Shown here: positions 17,745 to 27,310 of the stretch, piece after piece | Position numbering within the stretch: the first letter of the stretch is position 1 | How the letters are laid out: each line of letters opens with the position of its first letter | Notes under the pieces: model-generated | The model's input: the letters and a program-made list of their open reading frames with translations, nothing else | Told to the model about the DNA's origin: nothing | Databases searched by the model: none | From: Burkholderia gladioli | GTDB taxonomy: Bacteria; Pseudomonadota; Gammaproteobacteria; Burkholderiales; Burkholderiaceae | Length of the DNA stretch: 64,000 nt | Direction: 5' to 3' | NCBI RefSeq assembly: GCF_000959725.1 | Contig: NZ_CP009323.1 | Span: 868,001 to 932,000 of the forward strand | Position numbers and translations under genes: made by a program

Positions 17745-18809
17745 TTAGCGCACGAGCTGGGCGAGTTCGCCGGCCTTGTAGCGCTCGGCGATCTTGTCGA
17801 GCGAAACCGGCTTGATCTTGCCGGCCTGGCCTTCGCAGCCGAAGGCCTGGTAGCGGGCGATACACACCTTCTTGGCGGCTTCGCGCGCGGGCTTCAGGTA
17901 GTCGCGCGGATCGAACTTCGACGGGTTCTCGAACAGGTAGCGACGGATCGCGCCGGTGATCGCCAGGCGCAGGTCGGTGTCGATGTTGATCTTGCGCACG
18001 CCGTGCTTGATGCCTTCCTGGATCTCCTCGACCGGCACGCCGTAGGTTTCCTTCATGTCGCCGCCGAATTCGCGGATTTCCGCCAGCAGCTCCTGCGGCA
18101 CCGACGACGAACCGTGCATCACCAGGTGCGTGTTCGGGATGCGCGCGTGGATTTCCTTGATGCGCTCGATCGACAGGATGTCGCCGGTAGGCTTCTTGGA
18201 GAACTTGTAGGCGCCGTGCGAGGTGCCGATCGCGATCGCCAGCGCATCGCACTGGGTCTGCTTGACGAAGTCGGCGGCCTGCTCCGGATCGGTCAGCAGT
18301 TGCTCGCGCGTCATGGTGCCTTCGGCGCCGTGGCCGTCTTCCTTGTCGCCCTTCATGGTCTCGAGCGAACCGAGCACGCCCAGTTCGGCCTCGACCGTCA
18401 CGCCGATCGAGTGCGCCATCTCGACGACCTTGCGCGACACCTCGACGTTGTACTCGTAGGAGGCGACCGTCTTGCCGTCGGCCTGTAGCGAGCCGTCCAT
18501 CATCACGCTGGTGAAGCCGCTGCGGATCGCCGCCAGGCAGACCGCCGGCGACTGGCCGTGATCCTGGTGCATCACCACCGGGATATGCGGGTAGGACTCG
18601 ACCGCCGATTCGATCAGGTGGCGCAGGAAGGCTTCACCGGCGTACTTCCGGGCGCCGGCCGAGGCCTGCATGATCACCGGCGCGTTGACCTCGTCGGCCG
18701 CCGCCATGATCGCCTGCACCTGCTCCAGGTTGTTCACGTTGAATGCCGGCAGGCCATAACCGTGTTCCGCTGCGTGGTCCAGCAGTTGACGCATTGATAC
18801 GAGAGGCAT
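17745..18809 (-). CDS. fbaA: Fructose-bisphosphate aldolase, class II
   Basis: The product has 354 residues, starting at ATG 18807-18809 ([18 protein letters not shown]). It is a zinc-dependent aldolase that splits fructose 1,6-bisphosphate to DHAP and GAP. Visible signatures are [14 protein letters not shown], the zinc-ligand segment [36 protein letters not shown] and the phosphate-binding [11 protein letters not shown]. Length and motifs fit the Calvin/proteobacterial subfamily. It lies downstream of pyk, with a terminator in between, and upstream of purC. Confidence 0.96.
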   Translation of the reverse strand: MPLVSMRQLLDHAAEHGYGLPAFNVNNLEQVQAIMAAADEVNAPVIMQASAGARKYAGEAFLRHLIESAVESYPHIPVVMHQDHGQSPAVCLAAIRSGFTSVMMDGSLQADGKTVASYEYNVEVSRKVVEMAHSIGVTVEAELGVLGSLETMKGDKEDGHGAEGTMTREQLLTDPEQAADFVKQTQCDALAIAIGTSHGAYKFSKKPTGDILSIERIKEIHARIPNTHLVMHGSSSVPQELLAEIREFGGDMKETYGVPVEEIQEGIKHGVRKINIDTDLRLAITGAIRRYLFENPSKFDPRDYLKPAREAAKKVCIARYQAFGCEGQAGKIKPVSLDKIAERYKAGELAQLVR

Positions 18810-19004
18810 TGTGGTACTCCATGAATGAAAACCGGTGCGCCCTGGTTGGCGGCGGCTGCCTGTCCCGGGCGAATTCACGGGGCGGCGCCTGCGGCCGAGC
18901 GTCGAGTGGGCGACATTTTATCGCGAAGCGCCCTGCGTTTAGTTCCGTTTCCGGGCGGATTCCGCAATTTGTTACGACTTCCGTTTCATGTACCACGAAA
19001 AAAT

Positions 19005-19050
19005 GCAAAAAAAAGCCGCGCGGGGGCATCGAGCCCGCCGTGCGGCATTT
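19005..19050 (-). terminator. Rho-independent terminator downstream of pyk
   Basis: On the leftward transcript, a GCCGCACGGCGGG / CCCGCGCGGC stem (19050-19015) is followed by eight U (plus-strand A run 19007-19014). It lies 45 bp after the pyk stop, so fba is likely to have its own promoter in 18810-19004, an A/T-enriched stretch with no other gene. Confidence 0.8.
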
Positions 19051-19094
19051 TCCGTACCCGGGCAGCCGGGCATTAATACAGGGTCAGAGGCAAA

Positions 19095-20531
19095 TCAGAA
19101 GGTTTCGCCGACCCGCACGATCTTCAGCGTATTGGTACCGCCGGCCTGCCCCATCGGCTCGCCGACGGTCAGCACCACCATGTCGCCGCGCACCACGTAA
19201 CCCTGGCGGATCACGATCTCCACGGCGGCCTGCATGGCCGAGTCGCGATCGCTGTTGAAGTCGACGTGCAGCGGCGTGACGTTGCGGAACAGCGCCATCG
19301 CGCGCTCGCTGCCGACCCGCGGCGTGAGCGCGAAGATCGGCACGTGGGTGATGTGGCGCGACATCCACAGCGCCGTCGAACCCGATTCGGTCAGGGCGAT
19401 GATCGCCTTGGCGCCCAGGTGGTGGGCCGTGAACAGCGCGCCCATCGCGATCGACTGGTCGATGCGGGTGAAGGTGCGGTCGAGGAAGTCCTTGTCGAGC
19501 TCGACGGTTTCCGACTTCTCGGCCTCGACGCAAATCGCGGCCATGGCCTCGATGGTCACCACCGGGTACTTGCCGGCCGCCGATTCGGCCGACAGCATCA
19601 CCGCGTCGGTGCCGTCCAGCACGGCGTTGGCCACGTCCGAGACCTCGGCGCGGGTAGGCACCGGCGCGTGGATCATCGACTCCATCATCTGGGTGGCGGT
19701 GATCACCAGCTTGTTCGACTCGCGCGCCATGCGGATCATGCGCTTTTGCAGCGCCGGCACGGCCGCGTTGCCGACTTCCACGGCCAGGTCGCCGCGCGCC
19801 ACCATGATGCCGTCCGAGGCGTCGAGGATGTCCTGCAGGGCGGGAATCGCCTCGGCGCGCTCGATCTTGGCGATCATCTTCGGCTTGATGCCGTAGGGCG
19901 CACCCGCGATGTTGGCGAGTTGGCGCGCCATTTCCATGTCGGTGGCGTTCTTCGGGAAGGACACGGCCACCATGTCCGCGCCCAGCGACATGGCGGTGCG
20001 GATGTCCTCCATGTCCTTGGCGGTCAGCGCCGGCGCCGACAGCCCGCCGCCCTGGCGGTTGATGCCCTTGTTGTTCGACAGCTCACCGCCCACCTTGACG
20101 ATGGTGTGGATCTCGTCGCCGAGCACGCGCTCGACGGTCAGCACGATCAGGCCGTCGTTGAGCAGCAGCACGTCGCCGGTCTTCAGGTCGCGCGGCAGGT
20201 CCTTGTAGTCGAGGCCGACGCGCTCGTCGTTGCCGAGTTCGCAGGTGGCGTCGAGGATGAAGGGCTGGCCCGGGTTCAGCGTGGTCTTGCCGTTCTCGAA
20301 CTTGCCGACGCGGATCTTCGGACCCTGCAGGTCGGCCATGATCGCGATCTCGCGGCCGACCTTGCGCGCGGCCTCGCGCACCATCTCGGCGCGCTGGCGG
20401 TGATCGTCGGCCGTGCCGTGCGAGAAATTGAGGCGCACGACGTCGAGGCCGGCCTGCATCATCTGCAGCAGAATCTCGGGCGAACTGGAAGCCGGGCCGA
20501 TCGTGGCGACTATCTTGGTGGCGCGAAGCAT
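19095..20531 (-). CDS. pyk: Pyruvate kinase
   Basis: The protein has 478 residues and turns phosphoenolpyruvate and ADP into pyruvate and ATP. The start is ATG 20529-20531 (MLRATKIVATIGPASSSPE), with AGAGGAG upstream. The barrel domain has VRLNFSHGTADDH, the active-site MIAKIERAEAI and GIMVARGDLAVEVG, and TATQMMESMI; the C-terminal allosteric domain has LTESGSTALWMSRHI. The open frame extends upstream to pgk, but that stretch is GC-driven low complexity. It lies 254 bp after pgk in the same direction. Confidence 0.96.
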   Translation of the reverse strand: MLRATKIVATIGPASSSPEILLQMMQAGLDVVRLNFSHGTADDHRQRAEMVREAARKVGREIAIMADLQGPKIRVGKFENGKTTLNPGQPFILDATCELGNDERVGLDYKDLPRDLKTGDVLLLNDGLIVLTVERVLGDEIHTIVKVGGELSNNKGINRQGGGLSAPALTAKDMEDIRTAMSLGADMVAVSFPKNATDMEMARQLANIAGAPYGIKPKMIAKIERAEAIPALQDILDASDGIMVARGDLAVEVGNAAVPALQKRMIRMARESNKLVITATQMMESMIHAPVPTRAEVSDVANAVLDGTDAVMLSAESAAGKYPVVTIEAMAAICVEAEKSETVELDKDFLDRTFTRIDQSIAMGALFTAHHLGAKAIIALTESGSTALWMSRHITHVPIFALTPRVGSERAMALFRNVTPLHVDFNSDRDSAMQAAVEIVIRQGYVVRGDMVVLTVGEPMGQAGGTNTLKIVRVGETF

Positions 20532-20785
20532 GAAACTCCTCTTGATGGTCTGGGTGGATGCGCTGGAGATACTGCTGCGAGAGCCGGAGCCGCCGGGCCC
20601 AGCGGCCGGTGCTCCGGTATGGGCGCCGGCTTCTTGGGCCGGCGTCGCCTTGTTCTGCATGTCCTGTTCCATCGCGGCCGGGCGGCCGGCCTCGGGGCCT
20701 TGCCGCCCGCCGGCGTGGGAGCCGGGGCGTGCCCGCGCCGCCCCGCCCGCCTGCCGGCGCGTCTTCGCGCGACCGTGCGCCGCCA

Positions 20786-21982
20786 TCAGGCCGCGCGCGT
20801 TTCGAGCACTTCCACCGCCGGCAGCGTCTTCCCTTCCAGGAACTCGAGGAAGGCGCCGCCGCCCGTCGAGATGTAGCTGACCTTGTCGTGGATGCCGTAC
20901 TTGGCGATGGCCGCCAGGGTGTCGCCGCCGCCCGCGATCGAGAACGCGGGGGAGTTGGCGATCGCCTCGGCGAGCGTCTTGGTGCCGTTGCCGAACTGGT
21001 CGAACTCGAACACGCCCACCGGGCCGTTCCAGACCACCGTGCCGGCCTTCTCGAGCTGGCCGGCCAGCGCGCGGGCGGTGTCCGGGCCGATGTCGAGGAT
21101 CAGGTCGTCGGCCTCGATCTCGTTGACCTTCTTGACGGTGGCCTTCGCGGTGGGCGCGAATTCCTTGGCCGTCACCACGTCCGAGGGGATCGGCACCGAG
21201 GCGCCGCGCTCGCGCGCCGCGTCGATGATGGCCTTGGCCTCGGCCACCAGGTCCGGCTCGGCCAGCGACTTGCCGATCGCCAGGCCGGCGGCCAGCATGA
21301 AGGTGTTGGCGATGCCGCCGCCGACGATCAGCTGGTCGACCTTCTCGGCCAGCGACTTCAGGATGGTCAGCTTGGTCGACACCTTGGAGCCGGCCACGAT
21401 CGCCACCAGCGGACGCTTCGGGTTGCCCAGCGCCTTGCCCAGCGCGTCGAGCTCGGCGGCCAGCAGCGGGCCCGCGCAGGCGATGCCGGCGTACTTGGCG
21501 ATGCCGTGGGTGGTGGCTTCCGCGCGATGCGCGGTGCCGAACGCGTCGTTGACGTAGATATCGCAGAGCGCGGCCATCTTCTGCGCCAGCGCGTCGTCGT
21601 TCTTCTTCTCGCCCTTGTTGACGCGGCAGTTCTCGAGCAGCACCACCTCGCCCGGCGCGACCTTCACGCCGTTCTCGACCCAGTTCGCCACCAGCGGCAC
21701 CTCGCGGCCGAGCAACTCGCCCAGGCGCTTGGCGACCGGCGCCAGCGAATCCTCGGGCTTGAACTCGCCCTCGGTCGGTCGGCCCAGGTGCGAGGTGACC
21801 ATCACCGCGGCGCCCGCGTCGAGCGCGGCCCGGATCGCCGGCACCGAGGCGCGCACGCGCGTGTCCTCGGTGATGTTGCCGTGGTCGTCCTGGGGCACGT
21901 TCAGATCGGCGCGGATGAAGACACGTTGGCCGGAGACCTTGCCCTCGGCGATCAGGTCGGTAAGACGCTTAACTTGGCTCAT
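20786..21982 (-). CDS. pgk: Phosphoglycerate kinase
   Basis: The product has 398 residues, starting at ATG 21980-21982 ([16 protein letters not shown]). It transfers phosphate from 1,3-bisphosphoglycerate to ADP. Motifs are [44 protein letters not shown], the hinge region and the C-terminal nucleotide loop with [14 protein letters not shown]. It is the first gene of the pgk-pyk-fba block. The 230-bp leader before it contains a perfect hairpin (22162-22202). Confidence 0.96.
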   Translation of the reverse strand: MSQVKRLTDLIAEGKVSGQRVFIRADLNVPQDDHGNITEDTRVRASVPAIRAALDAGAAVMVTSHLGRPTEGEFKPEDSLAPVAKRLGELLGREVPLVANWVENGVKVAPGEVVLLENCRVNKGEKKNDDALAQKMAALCDIYVNDAFGTAHRAEATTHGIAKYAGIACAGPLLAAELDALGKALGNPKRPLVAIVAGSKVSTKLTILKSLAEKVDQLIVGGGIANTFMLAAGLAIGKSLAEPDLVAEAKAIIDAARERGASVPIPSDVVTAKEFAPTAKATVKKVNEIEADDLILDIGPDTARALAGQLEKAGTVVWNGPVGVFEFDQFGNGTKTLAEAIANSPAFSIAGGGDTLAAIAKYGIHDKVSYISTGGGAFLEFLEGKTLPAVEVLETRAA

Positions 21983-22161
21983 GGGACTGATTGAAGGTTG
22001 ATGAGGAAGGCGTTGCTGAAAAATCGCGCGCGGGCTGCCGTCGACAGGCGCCTGACGGCCGGGCTGGGCCGTGCGACACGCTCGAAATTTCCGGAAAGGG
22101 CCATTCTAGCCGATCCATCCCGCGGCCTGCCCCGCCGCGCGGCGAATTCCCCCTATTTGGC

Positions 22162-22202
22162 CGAAGCCTTTCGATGTTGCCGTGCACCATCGAAAGGCTT
22201 CG
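22162..22202. terminator. Perfect 15-bp hairpin between azlD and pgk
   Basis: Arms CGAAGCCTTTCGATG (22162-22176) and CATCGAAAGGCTTCG (22188-22202) match over all 15 bp with an 11-nt loop. It begins 10 bp after the azlD stop codon. There is no T run on either side, so it may be a non-canonical terminator, an RNA-stabilising element or a protein-binding site. Confidence 0.55.
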
Positions 22203-22212
22203 AGGCGAAGGG

Positions 22213-22539
22213 TCAAATGATCAGGCGCAGCGCGGTCGACACCAGCATGCCGACCACGATCGTGCCGATCATGCTGCGCCGCCACAGGAACCAGGCCAGG
22301 CCCGCGGCGGCCGCGTAGAAGTCGTGATTGGCCAGCGAGAAGGAGATGCCGGCCGGCGTCTCCAGCACGTCGGGCAGCACCACCGCCACCAGCGCCGCGG
22401 CCGGCGCGTAGCGCAGCGCGCGCTGGGCACGCTCGGGCAGCATGGTGCGCTCGCCGCCGATCAGGAACAGCGCGCGGGTGAGCGCGGTGACCACGGTCAT
22501 GCCGGCGATGGTCCACCAGACCAGGGCGGTGTCGCTCAT
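22213..22539 (-). CDS. azlD: Branched-chain amino acid exporter subunit AzlD
   Basis: The product has 108 residues with about four hydrophobic helices (LVWWTIAGMTVVTALTRALF; YAPAAALVAVVLPDVL; FYAAAAGLAWFLW; MIGTIVVGMLVSTALRL). It matches the small AzlD partner that works with AzlC in exporting branched-chain amino acids or analogues. Its ATG overlaps the azlC stop (ATGA, 22536-22539), so translation is coupled. Length is typical. Confidence 0.9.
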   Translation of the reverse strand: MSDTALVWWTIAGMTVVTALTRALFLIGGERTMLPERAQRALRYAPAAALVAVVLPDVLETPAGISFSLANHDFYAAAAGLAWFLWRRSMIGTIVVGMLVSTALRLII

Positions 22540-23330
22540 CGCGCGCCTCCCTCGCCGTCGCGGCCGGCCTCGCTCGCGTCGAGCGCATCGCGGGGCCGCA
22601 CTTCGGCGCGCAGGCGGCGCCAGTCGGCCCGCTCGATGAAGACGTCGGCCAGCGTGCCCGCGGCCAGCGCGGCCAGCACCGCGAGCGGCAGGCCGAGCCG
22701 GTAGGGCAACTCGATCGCCAGCAGCGCGACGATGCCGGCCACCACCACGGCGACCAGCGTCGAGCGGTTGGCCACCGCCGAGACCATGATCGGGATCAGC
22801 GCGAGCGTGCCGGCCAGCCCCAGCCCCCATTGGTCGGGCACCACGCTGGCCAGCGCGATGCCGGCCAGCGAGGAAGCCTGCCAGGACAGCCAGCTGACGA
22901 TCGCCATGCCCCAGAAATAGGCTTCCTTGCCCGGCACATGGCCGTTGGCGAAACCCTGCCGGATGAACAGCAGGTAGATGACGTCGCCGTTGAAATAGCC
23001 GATCAGCGCGCGCCGCCACATCGGCAGGTAGGAGAAATGCGGGGCCATGCCGGCGCTGAAGATCACGAAGCGCAGGTTGACCATCGCGGCGGTCAAGAGG
23101 AGCGTCCAGAGCGGCAGCTTGGCGGCCAGCAGCGGCAGCACCGCCAGTTGCGAGGAGCCGCCGTAGACCAGCAGCGACATCCAGACCGCCTGGTTGGTGG
23201 TCAGCACCGACTTGCTCATCGCGATACCGGTAACGAGACCCCAGGACAACATCGCGGTGAGCGTCGGCGCGTAGTCGCGCGCCCCCTGGACGAAGGAGAA
23301 GCGATCGGAGGCGGACAGGCGAGCGAGCAT
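22536..23330 (-). CDS. azlC: Branched-chain amino acid permease AzlC
   Basis: The protein has 264 residues and six to seven transmembrane segments. The AzlC family signature is visible in the N-terminal half: FVQGARDYAPTLTAMLSWGL, SLLVYGGSSQLAVLPLLAAK and AAMVNLRFVIFSAGMAPHF. The last 35 residues are a charged cytoplasmic tail. It forms a two-gene operon with azlD. Substrates in relatives include leucine, valine and azaleucine; the substrate here is inferred. Divergent from the zinc-finger gene; the 284-bp gap probably carries both promoters. Confidence 0.92.
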   Translation of the reverse strand: MLARLSASDRFSFVQGARDYAPTLTAMLSWGLVTGIAMSKSVLTTNQAVWMSLLVYGGSSQLAVLPLLAAKLPLWTLLLTAAMVNLRFVIFSAGMAPHFSYLPMWRRALIGYFNGDVIYLLFIRQGFANGHVPGKEAYFWGMAIVSWLSWQASSLAGIALASVVPDQWGLGLAGTLALIPIMVSAVANRSTLVAVVVAGIVALLAIELPYRLGLPLAVLAALAAGTLADVFIERADWRRLRAEVRPRDALDASEAGRDGEGGAR

Positions 23331-23614
23331 GGGACGGCGCCGGACGGCGCGAGGAACCGGGGGCGCGCGCGGCCGCGCTGCCTCCCGTGTTGCTGGTGTT
23401 GAATGGTGCCAGTGATTATAGCGCCGGACCCCGCCGAGCAGACCGTTGACGATGCAAAAGACGTTAAAATGCCGGTCCTGCGCGGCCCGCCACGGCCGGC
23501 GATCGACCCGGCTTGCGCGCGAACGCGCCGCGCCGCCGGTTTTTTCGCTATCGTGTCGGGCAACGGCGAGATGCGCGCCGCGCTCGCCCCCTTATTGCAA
23601 CAAGAGACCGCCCC

Positions 23615-23809
23615 ATGAGTGAAATCAAGGAACGACCGCTCGTCGAACTGTCGGCCAAGGATCTGCCGGCCTACTGCCCGAACCCGGCAATGACGCGCTG
23701 GAGCGCGCATCCGCGCGTGTTCATCGACATCACGCACGGCGAGGCGCGCTGCCCCTATTGCGGCACGCGCTACAAGCTGCGCGACGGCGAAGTCGTCCAC
23801 GGCCACTGA
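23615..23809 (+). CDS. Small CHCC zinc-finger protein
   Basis: The protein has 64 residues, starting at ATG 23615. It carries the zf-CHCC pattern: Cys21 (YCPNP), a His at 32 or 41 (SAHPRVFI; ITHGEA), Cys46 and Cys49 (RCPYCGTRYKL). Homologues include the accessory subunit NDUFS6 of mitochondrial complex I and many short proteobacterial proteins of unclear role. The longer upstream frame lacks homology. It is a stand-alone gene. The 23810-24042 gap to waaF shows no further signal. Confidence 0.88.
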   Translation: MSEIKERPLVELSAKDLPAYCPNPAMTRWSAHPRVFIDITHGEARCPYCGTRYKLRDGEVVHGH

Positions 23810-24042
23810 GCGGCCCGCCCGGCGCGGCCGAGCTCGCGGCGGCCGCTAGTGGCACGCCCAGCAGGCGACTCGGTACCGCATCGGGCAGGAAGCGACGCGC
23901 GGCAGCATCGCGCCCGCGCCGCCTGCGTGCCTGGCGCGTCGCTGCCTTGCAGTTCGCGCCGCCCCGCCGCCACCGTTTCCCCCCGCAACCCGAGCGCGGC
24001 GCCCCGGCGACGCGTTTCAACAAGACACCGGATATCGACCTG

Positions 24043-25083
24043 ATGCGTCGCGCGTTGGTAATCGCACCGAACTGGATCGGTGACGCATTGATGGCGCAGC
24101 CGCTTTTCGCGCTGCTGAAGAAACTGCACCCCCGCATCGTGATCGACGCGCTCGCGCCGAGCTGGGTCGCGCCCGTGCTCGAGCGCATGCCCGAGATCCA
24201 CGAGGTGCACGCCACCGACCTGGCCCACGGCAAGCTGCAGATGCTGCGCCGCTGGCAACTGGCCAGCGACCTGCGCGAGGTCGGCTACGACGCCGCCTAC
24301 GTGCTGCCGAATTCGCTGAAATCGGCGCTGATCCCCTGGCTGGCCGGGATCCCGCTGCGCATCGGCTATACCGGCGAGTCGCGCTACGCGCTGCTCAACG
24401 TGCGCCACGCGAACCCGCCCAAGGCGCGCGATTCGCGTCCGCCGATGGTGCCGTTCTATGCCGCGCTGGCCTACGCGCCCGGCGCGAAGCTCGACGAGGC
24501 GCTCAAGTCCCTGCCGATGCCGCGCCTGGAGGCCGACCTCAACGAGACCGCGCGCGTCTCGACGCGCTTCCACCTGGACACGCGCAAGCCGCTGATCGTC
24601 TTCTGCCCCGGCGCCGAGTACGGCCCGGCCAAGCGCTGGCCGCCCGAGCATTTCGCGGCGCTGGCGAGGATCGTCGGCCAATCCTTCCCCTATACGCAGA
24701 TGATCGCGCTGGGCTCGCCCAAGGATGCGCCGGCCGCCCAGGCGATCGCCGATCAGGCCCCCGGCGTGCGCAACCTGTGCGGGCAGACCTCGCTGTCCGA
24801 GGCCTGCGCGCTGATCGCGCGCGCCAACGCGGTGGTCACCAACGATTCGGGCCTGATGCACGTGGCCGCCGCGCTGCGACGCCCGCTGGTCGCGCTTTAT
24901 GGCTCGACCGATCCGCGCCACACTCCGCCGCTCTCGGATCTGGCAAAGGTACAATGGCTGCAGCTCGAATGCAGCCCCTGCTTCCAGCGCGAATGCCCGC
25001 TCGGCCACCTGAACTGCCTGCGCGAGCTGAGCCCGGAGCAGGTCTTCGCCGACCTGCGCGGCATGCTGGTCGGCCAGCGCTGA
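24043..25083 (+). CDS. waaF: ADP-heptose:LPS heptosyltransferase II
   Basis: The protein has 346 residues, starting at ATG 24043 (MRRALVIAPNWIGDALMAQP). It is a GT9 enzyme of the inner membrane face that adds the second L-glycero-D-manno-heptose to the lipopolysaccharide core. Signatures are NWIGDALMAQPLF, VLPNSLKSALIPWLAGIPLRIGY, the nucleotide-sugar site CPGAEYGPAKRWP, and VVTNDSGLMHVAAAL. The C-terminus has LECSPCFQRECPLGHLNCL. Length is typical. The frame upstream of 24043 is open but GC-driven. Confidence 0.95.
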   Translation: MRRALVIAPNWIGDALMAQPLFALLKKLHPRIVIDALAPSWVAPVLERMPEIHEVHATDLAHGKLQMLRRWQLASDLREVGYDAAYVLPNSLKSALIPWLAGIPLRIGYTGESRYALLNVRHANPPKARDSRPPMVPFYAALAYAPGAKLDEALKSLPMPRLEADLNETARVSTRFHLDTRKPLIVFCPGAEYGPAKRWPPEHFAALARIVGQSFPYTQMIALGSPKDAPAAQAIADQAPGVRNLCGQTSLSEACALIARANAVVTNDSGLMHVAAALRRPLVALYGSTDPRHTPPLSDLAKVQWLQLECSPCFQRECPLGHLNCLRELSPEQVFADLRGMLVGQR

Positions 25084-25201
25084 GGAGAGCCGGGCCGCGG
25101 CCCGGCCCGGCGCGCGTTCGAGACAGTCATTGCGGTACTTGCGAAGGCGGCCTCTCGGCCGCTGCCTTGTAATAGCGCGCCTTGCGCGAGAGATAAACCC
25201 G

Positions 25202-25648
25202 ATGCCACGTTTTGCCCGCCTCTTCGAAGCCGCCGCCGACACGCTGAACGCCTACTACCAGTCGGTCGCCGACGCGAACCTCGACGCCCTGATGGTCCTG
25301 TGGATCGACGAGGATTTCGCGAGCTGCATCTGGTCCGACGGCGCGCACCTGCACGGCCTCGAGCAGATCCGCAGCGGCTTCGCGCAGCGCATGACGGCGC
25401 GCCCGGTGACCATCGAGCCGCTCGACATCCGCGTCTACGACAGCCTCGGCACGGTGGTCTACACGGTCGCGGAAGCCCATCAGTACGCCGACGGCGGCAG
25501 CGAGCCCGACATGGTGTTCGCCACCTACGTGATGATCCACGAGCGCGGCGAATGGCGGATCGCCCATATCCACGCCAGCCCGATCCCGGACCAGGCCGCC
25601 AGCCAGTTCGCCGCCAAGATTCGCCACGGCCAGGGCCCGCTGCACTGA
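25202..25648 (+). CDS. SnoaL/NTF2-like fold protein (YybH-type)
   Basis: The product has 148 residues, starting at ATG 25202. The pattern is the cone-shaped NTF2/SnoaL fold: an opening helix (LFEAAADTLNAYYQSVADANLDALMVLWIDEDF is split by the family turn), HGLEQIRSGFAQRM, paired strands (VTIEPLDIRVYDSLGTVVYTVAEA) and a terminal strand (GEWRIAHIHASPI). Such proteins bind small molecules or act as simple isomerases; the SGEWRI-type ending with Trp and His is typical of the ketosteroid-isomerase-like YybH group. It lies 17 bp before the YheT hydrolase and is probably co-transcribed with it. Specific function unknown. Confidence 0.8.
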   Translation: MPRFARLFEAAADTLNAYYQSVADANLDALMVLWIDEDFASCIWSDGAHLHGLEQIRSGFAQRMTARPVTIEPLDIRVYDSLGTVVYTVAEAHQYADGGSEPDMVFATYVMIHERGEWRIAHIHASPIPDQAASQFAAKIRHGQGPLH

Positions 25649-25664
25649 GGCCGGCACGCGCGCG

Positions 25665-26711
25665 ATGAGTACCGATACACCGCCGTCGCCACTCACCGGG
25701 CTCGCGCAGCCCGCCACCGAGCTGCTGCGCTACGTGGCCCCGCGCTGGCTGCCCTCCAATCACGCCCAGACGATCTTCCCGGCGCTGTTCGGCCGCCGCC
25801 CCGAGGTGAGCTACCGGCGCGAGCGCTGGGACACGCCCGACGGCGACTTCATCGATCTCGACTGGGTCACCCACCCGCCCGGCGGCGTCGCCGGCGGCGA
25901 GCCCTCGCCCGAGGCGCCGCTGGTGGTGGTATTCCACGGACTCGAGGGCAATTCCGATTCCCGCTACGCGCGCCTGCTGATGGCGGCCGCGCGCGACCTC
26001 GGCTGGCACGGCGTGGTGCCGCATTTCCGCAGTTGCAGCGGCGAGCTGAACCGGCTGCCGCGCTTCTACCACCTGGCCGACGCCGACGAGGTCGACTGGA
26101 TCCTGCGCCGGCTCGCCGCCCGGCATCGCGGCCCGCTGTTCGCGGTGGGCGTCTCGCTCGGCGGCAACGTGCTGCTGCACTGGCTCGGCGAGCGGCGCGG
26201 CAACCGCTCGCTGGTGGCGGCGGCCGCCGCGGTGTCGACCCCGCTGGACGTTCACGCCGGCGGCCGGGCCATCTCGCAGGGCTTCTCGATGGTCTACACG
26301 CGCTCCTTCCTGAAGACGCTGAAGCTCAAGGGGCTCGCCAAGCTCGCCCAGCATCCCGGCATCTTCGACCGGCGCGCGATGCTGGCCGCGCGCACCATGC
26401 ACGAGTTCGACGACATCGTCACCGCGCCGCTGCACGGCTTCTCGGGCGCCGACGACTACTGGACGCGCGCCACGGTGCGGCCCAAGCTGCCCGGCATCGA
26501 GATTCCCACCCTGATCCTCAACGCCCGCAACGACCCGTTCCTGCCGGCCACCGCGCTGCCTGGCCCCGCCGACGTGTCGCGCGCGGTCGAGCTGGACCAG
26601 CCCGAGCACGGCGGCCACGTCGGCTTCATGACCGGGCCCTTCCCGGGCCAGGCCGACTGGCTGCCGCTGCGCGTATTCGGCTTCGTTTCCCGCTTCCTCG
26701 ACCATGGATGA
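25665..26711 (+). CDS. Alpha/beta hydrolase, YheT family
   Basis: The protein has 348 residues. It shows the YheT opening (PRWLPSNHAQTIFPALFGRR), the strand and oxyanion loop VVVFHGLEGNSDSRY, nucleophile Ser164 in AVGVSLGGNVLL, Asp in ILNARNDPFLPA and His in PEHGGHVGFM. Related enzymes hydrolyse esters of medium-size acyl groups; the physiological substrate is unknown. Its last codons overlap the next start by 8 bp, so the 25202-27282 genes form one operon. Confidence 0.9.
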   Translation: MSTDTPPSPLTGLAQPATELLRYVAPRWLPSNHAQTIFPALFGRRPEVSYRRERWDTPDGDFIDLDWVTHPPGGVAGGEPSPEAPLVVVFHGLEGNSDSRYARLLMAAARDLGWHGVVPHFRSCSGELNRLPRFYHLADADEVDWILRRLAARHRGPLFAVGVSLGGNVLLHWLGERRGNRSLVAAAAAVSTPLDVHAGGRAISQGFSMVYTRSFLKTLKLKGLAKLAQHPGIFDRRAMLAARTMHEFDDIVTAPLHGFSGADDYWTRATVRPKLPGIEIPTLILNARNDPFLPATALPGPADVSRAVELDQPEHGGHVGFMTGPFPGQADWLPLRVFGFVSRFLDHG

Positions 26712-27282
26712 GATCGTTCGCCAGGCACTGGCCAAATGGCCCAACGTTCCGCATTGCACGGGCTGGCTGCTGCTCGACCGCCGCGGCGACTGGCGCATGC
26801 GCGACGAGGCCACCCAGGCCGCCGGCGCGCCCGGCACCGCGATCCGCCATGCCGCGCTGATCGCCTTCATCGCGCGCAACTACGAGCGTGATGAAGCAGG
26901 GCAATGGTTCTTCCAGAACGGGCCGCAGCGCGTCTACGTCGAGCTGGCCTACACGCCATGGATCGTGCGCCTGTCGACCGACGAGCACGGCGTGCCGAGC
27001 CTGACCGACCAGACCGGCCAGGCCTTCGAGCCGGCCGGCGCCTGGCTCGACGACCAGGGCGGCGTGCTGTTCTCCGACGCGTCGACGCCAGCTCGCGTGG
27101 CCGCCCTGCACGACCACGACCTCGGCCTGTTCGCCGATCACGCCACGCTCGACGAGCAAGGCACGGGCGGCCGCTTCCATTGGCGGCCCGGCGTCGATCT
27201 CGCGCTGGCCCCGATCGGCCGCGACGAGGTGCCGGCCCGCTTCGCCTTCGTCGCGAGCCCGGCCGCGCGCGCCGCCGGCTGA
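26704..27282 (+). CDS. Conserved protein of unknown function
   Basis: The product has 192 residues and starts inside the end of the YheT gene (8-bp overlap, other frame). No signal peptide or transmembrane segment is seen. The sequence is mixed alpha/beta and rich in Trp and acidic residues: CTGWLLLDRRGDWRMR, QWFFQNGPQRVYVELAYTPW, GRFHWRPGVDLALAPIG. The open frame, tight coupling and codon use like its neighbours make it a real gene. I do not recognise a named family with certainty; its operon partner suggests a cytoplasmic accessory role. Confidence 0.75.
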   Translation: MDEIVRQALAKWPNVPHCTGWLLLDRRGDWRMRDEATQAAGAPGTAIRHAALIAFIARNYERDEAGQWFFQNGPQRVYVELAYTPWIVRLSTDEHGVPSLTDQTGQAFEPAGAWLDDQGGVLFSDASTPARVAALHDHDLGLFADHATLDEQGTGGRFHWRPGVDLALAPIGRDEVPARFAFVASPAARAAG

Positions 27283-27310
27283 GCCGGAATCCGCCTCGGG
27301 CGCGGCACGT

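Noticed and set aside
20532..20785. In-frame upstream extension of pyk reaching the pgk stop
   Set aside because: The extension lacks homology and is Gly/Ala/Pro-rich; a good Shine-Dalgarno stands before the ATG at 20531.
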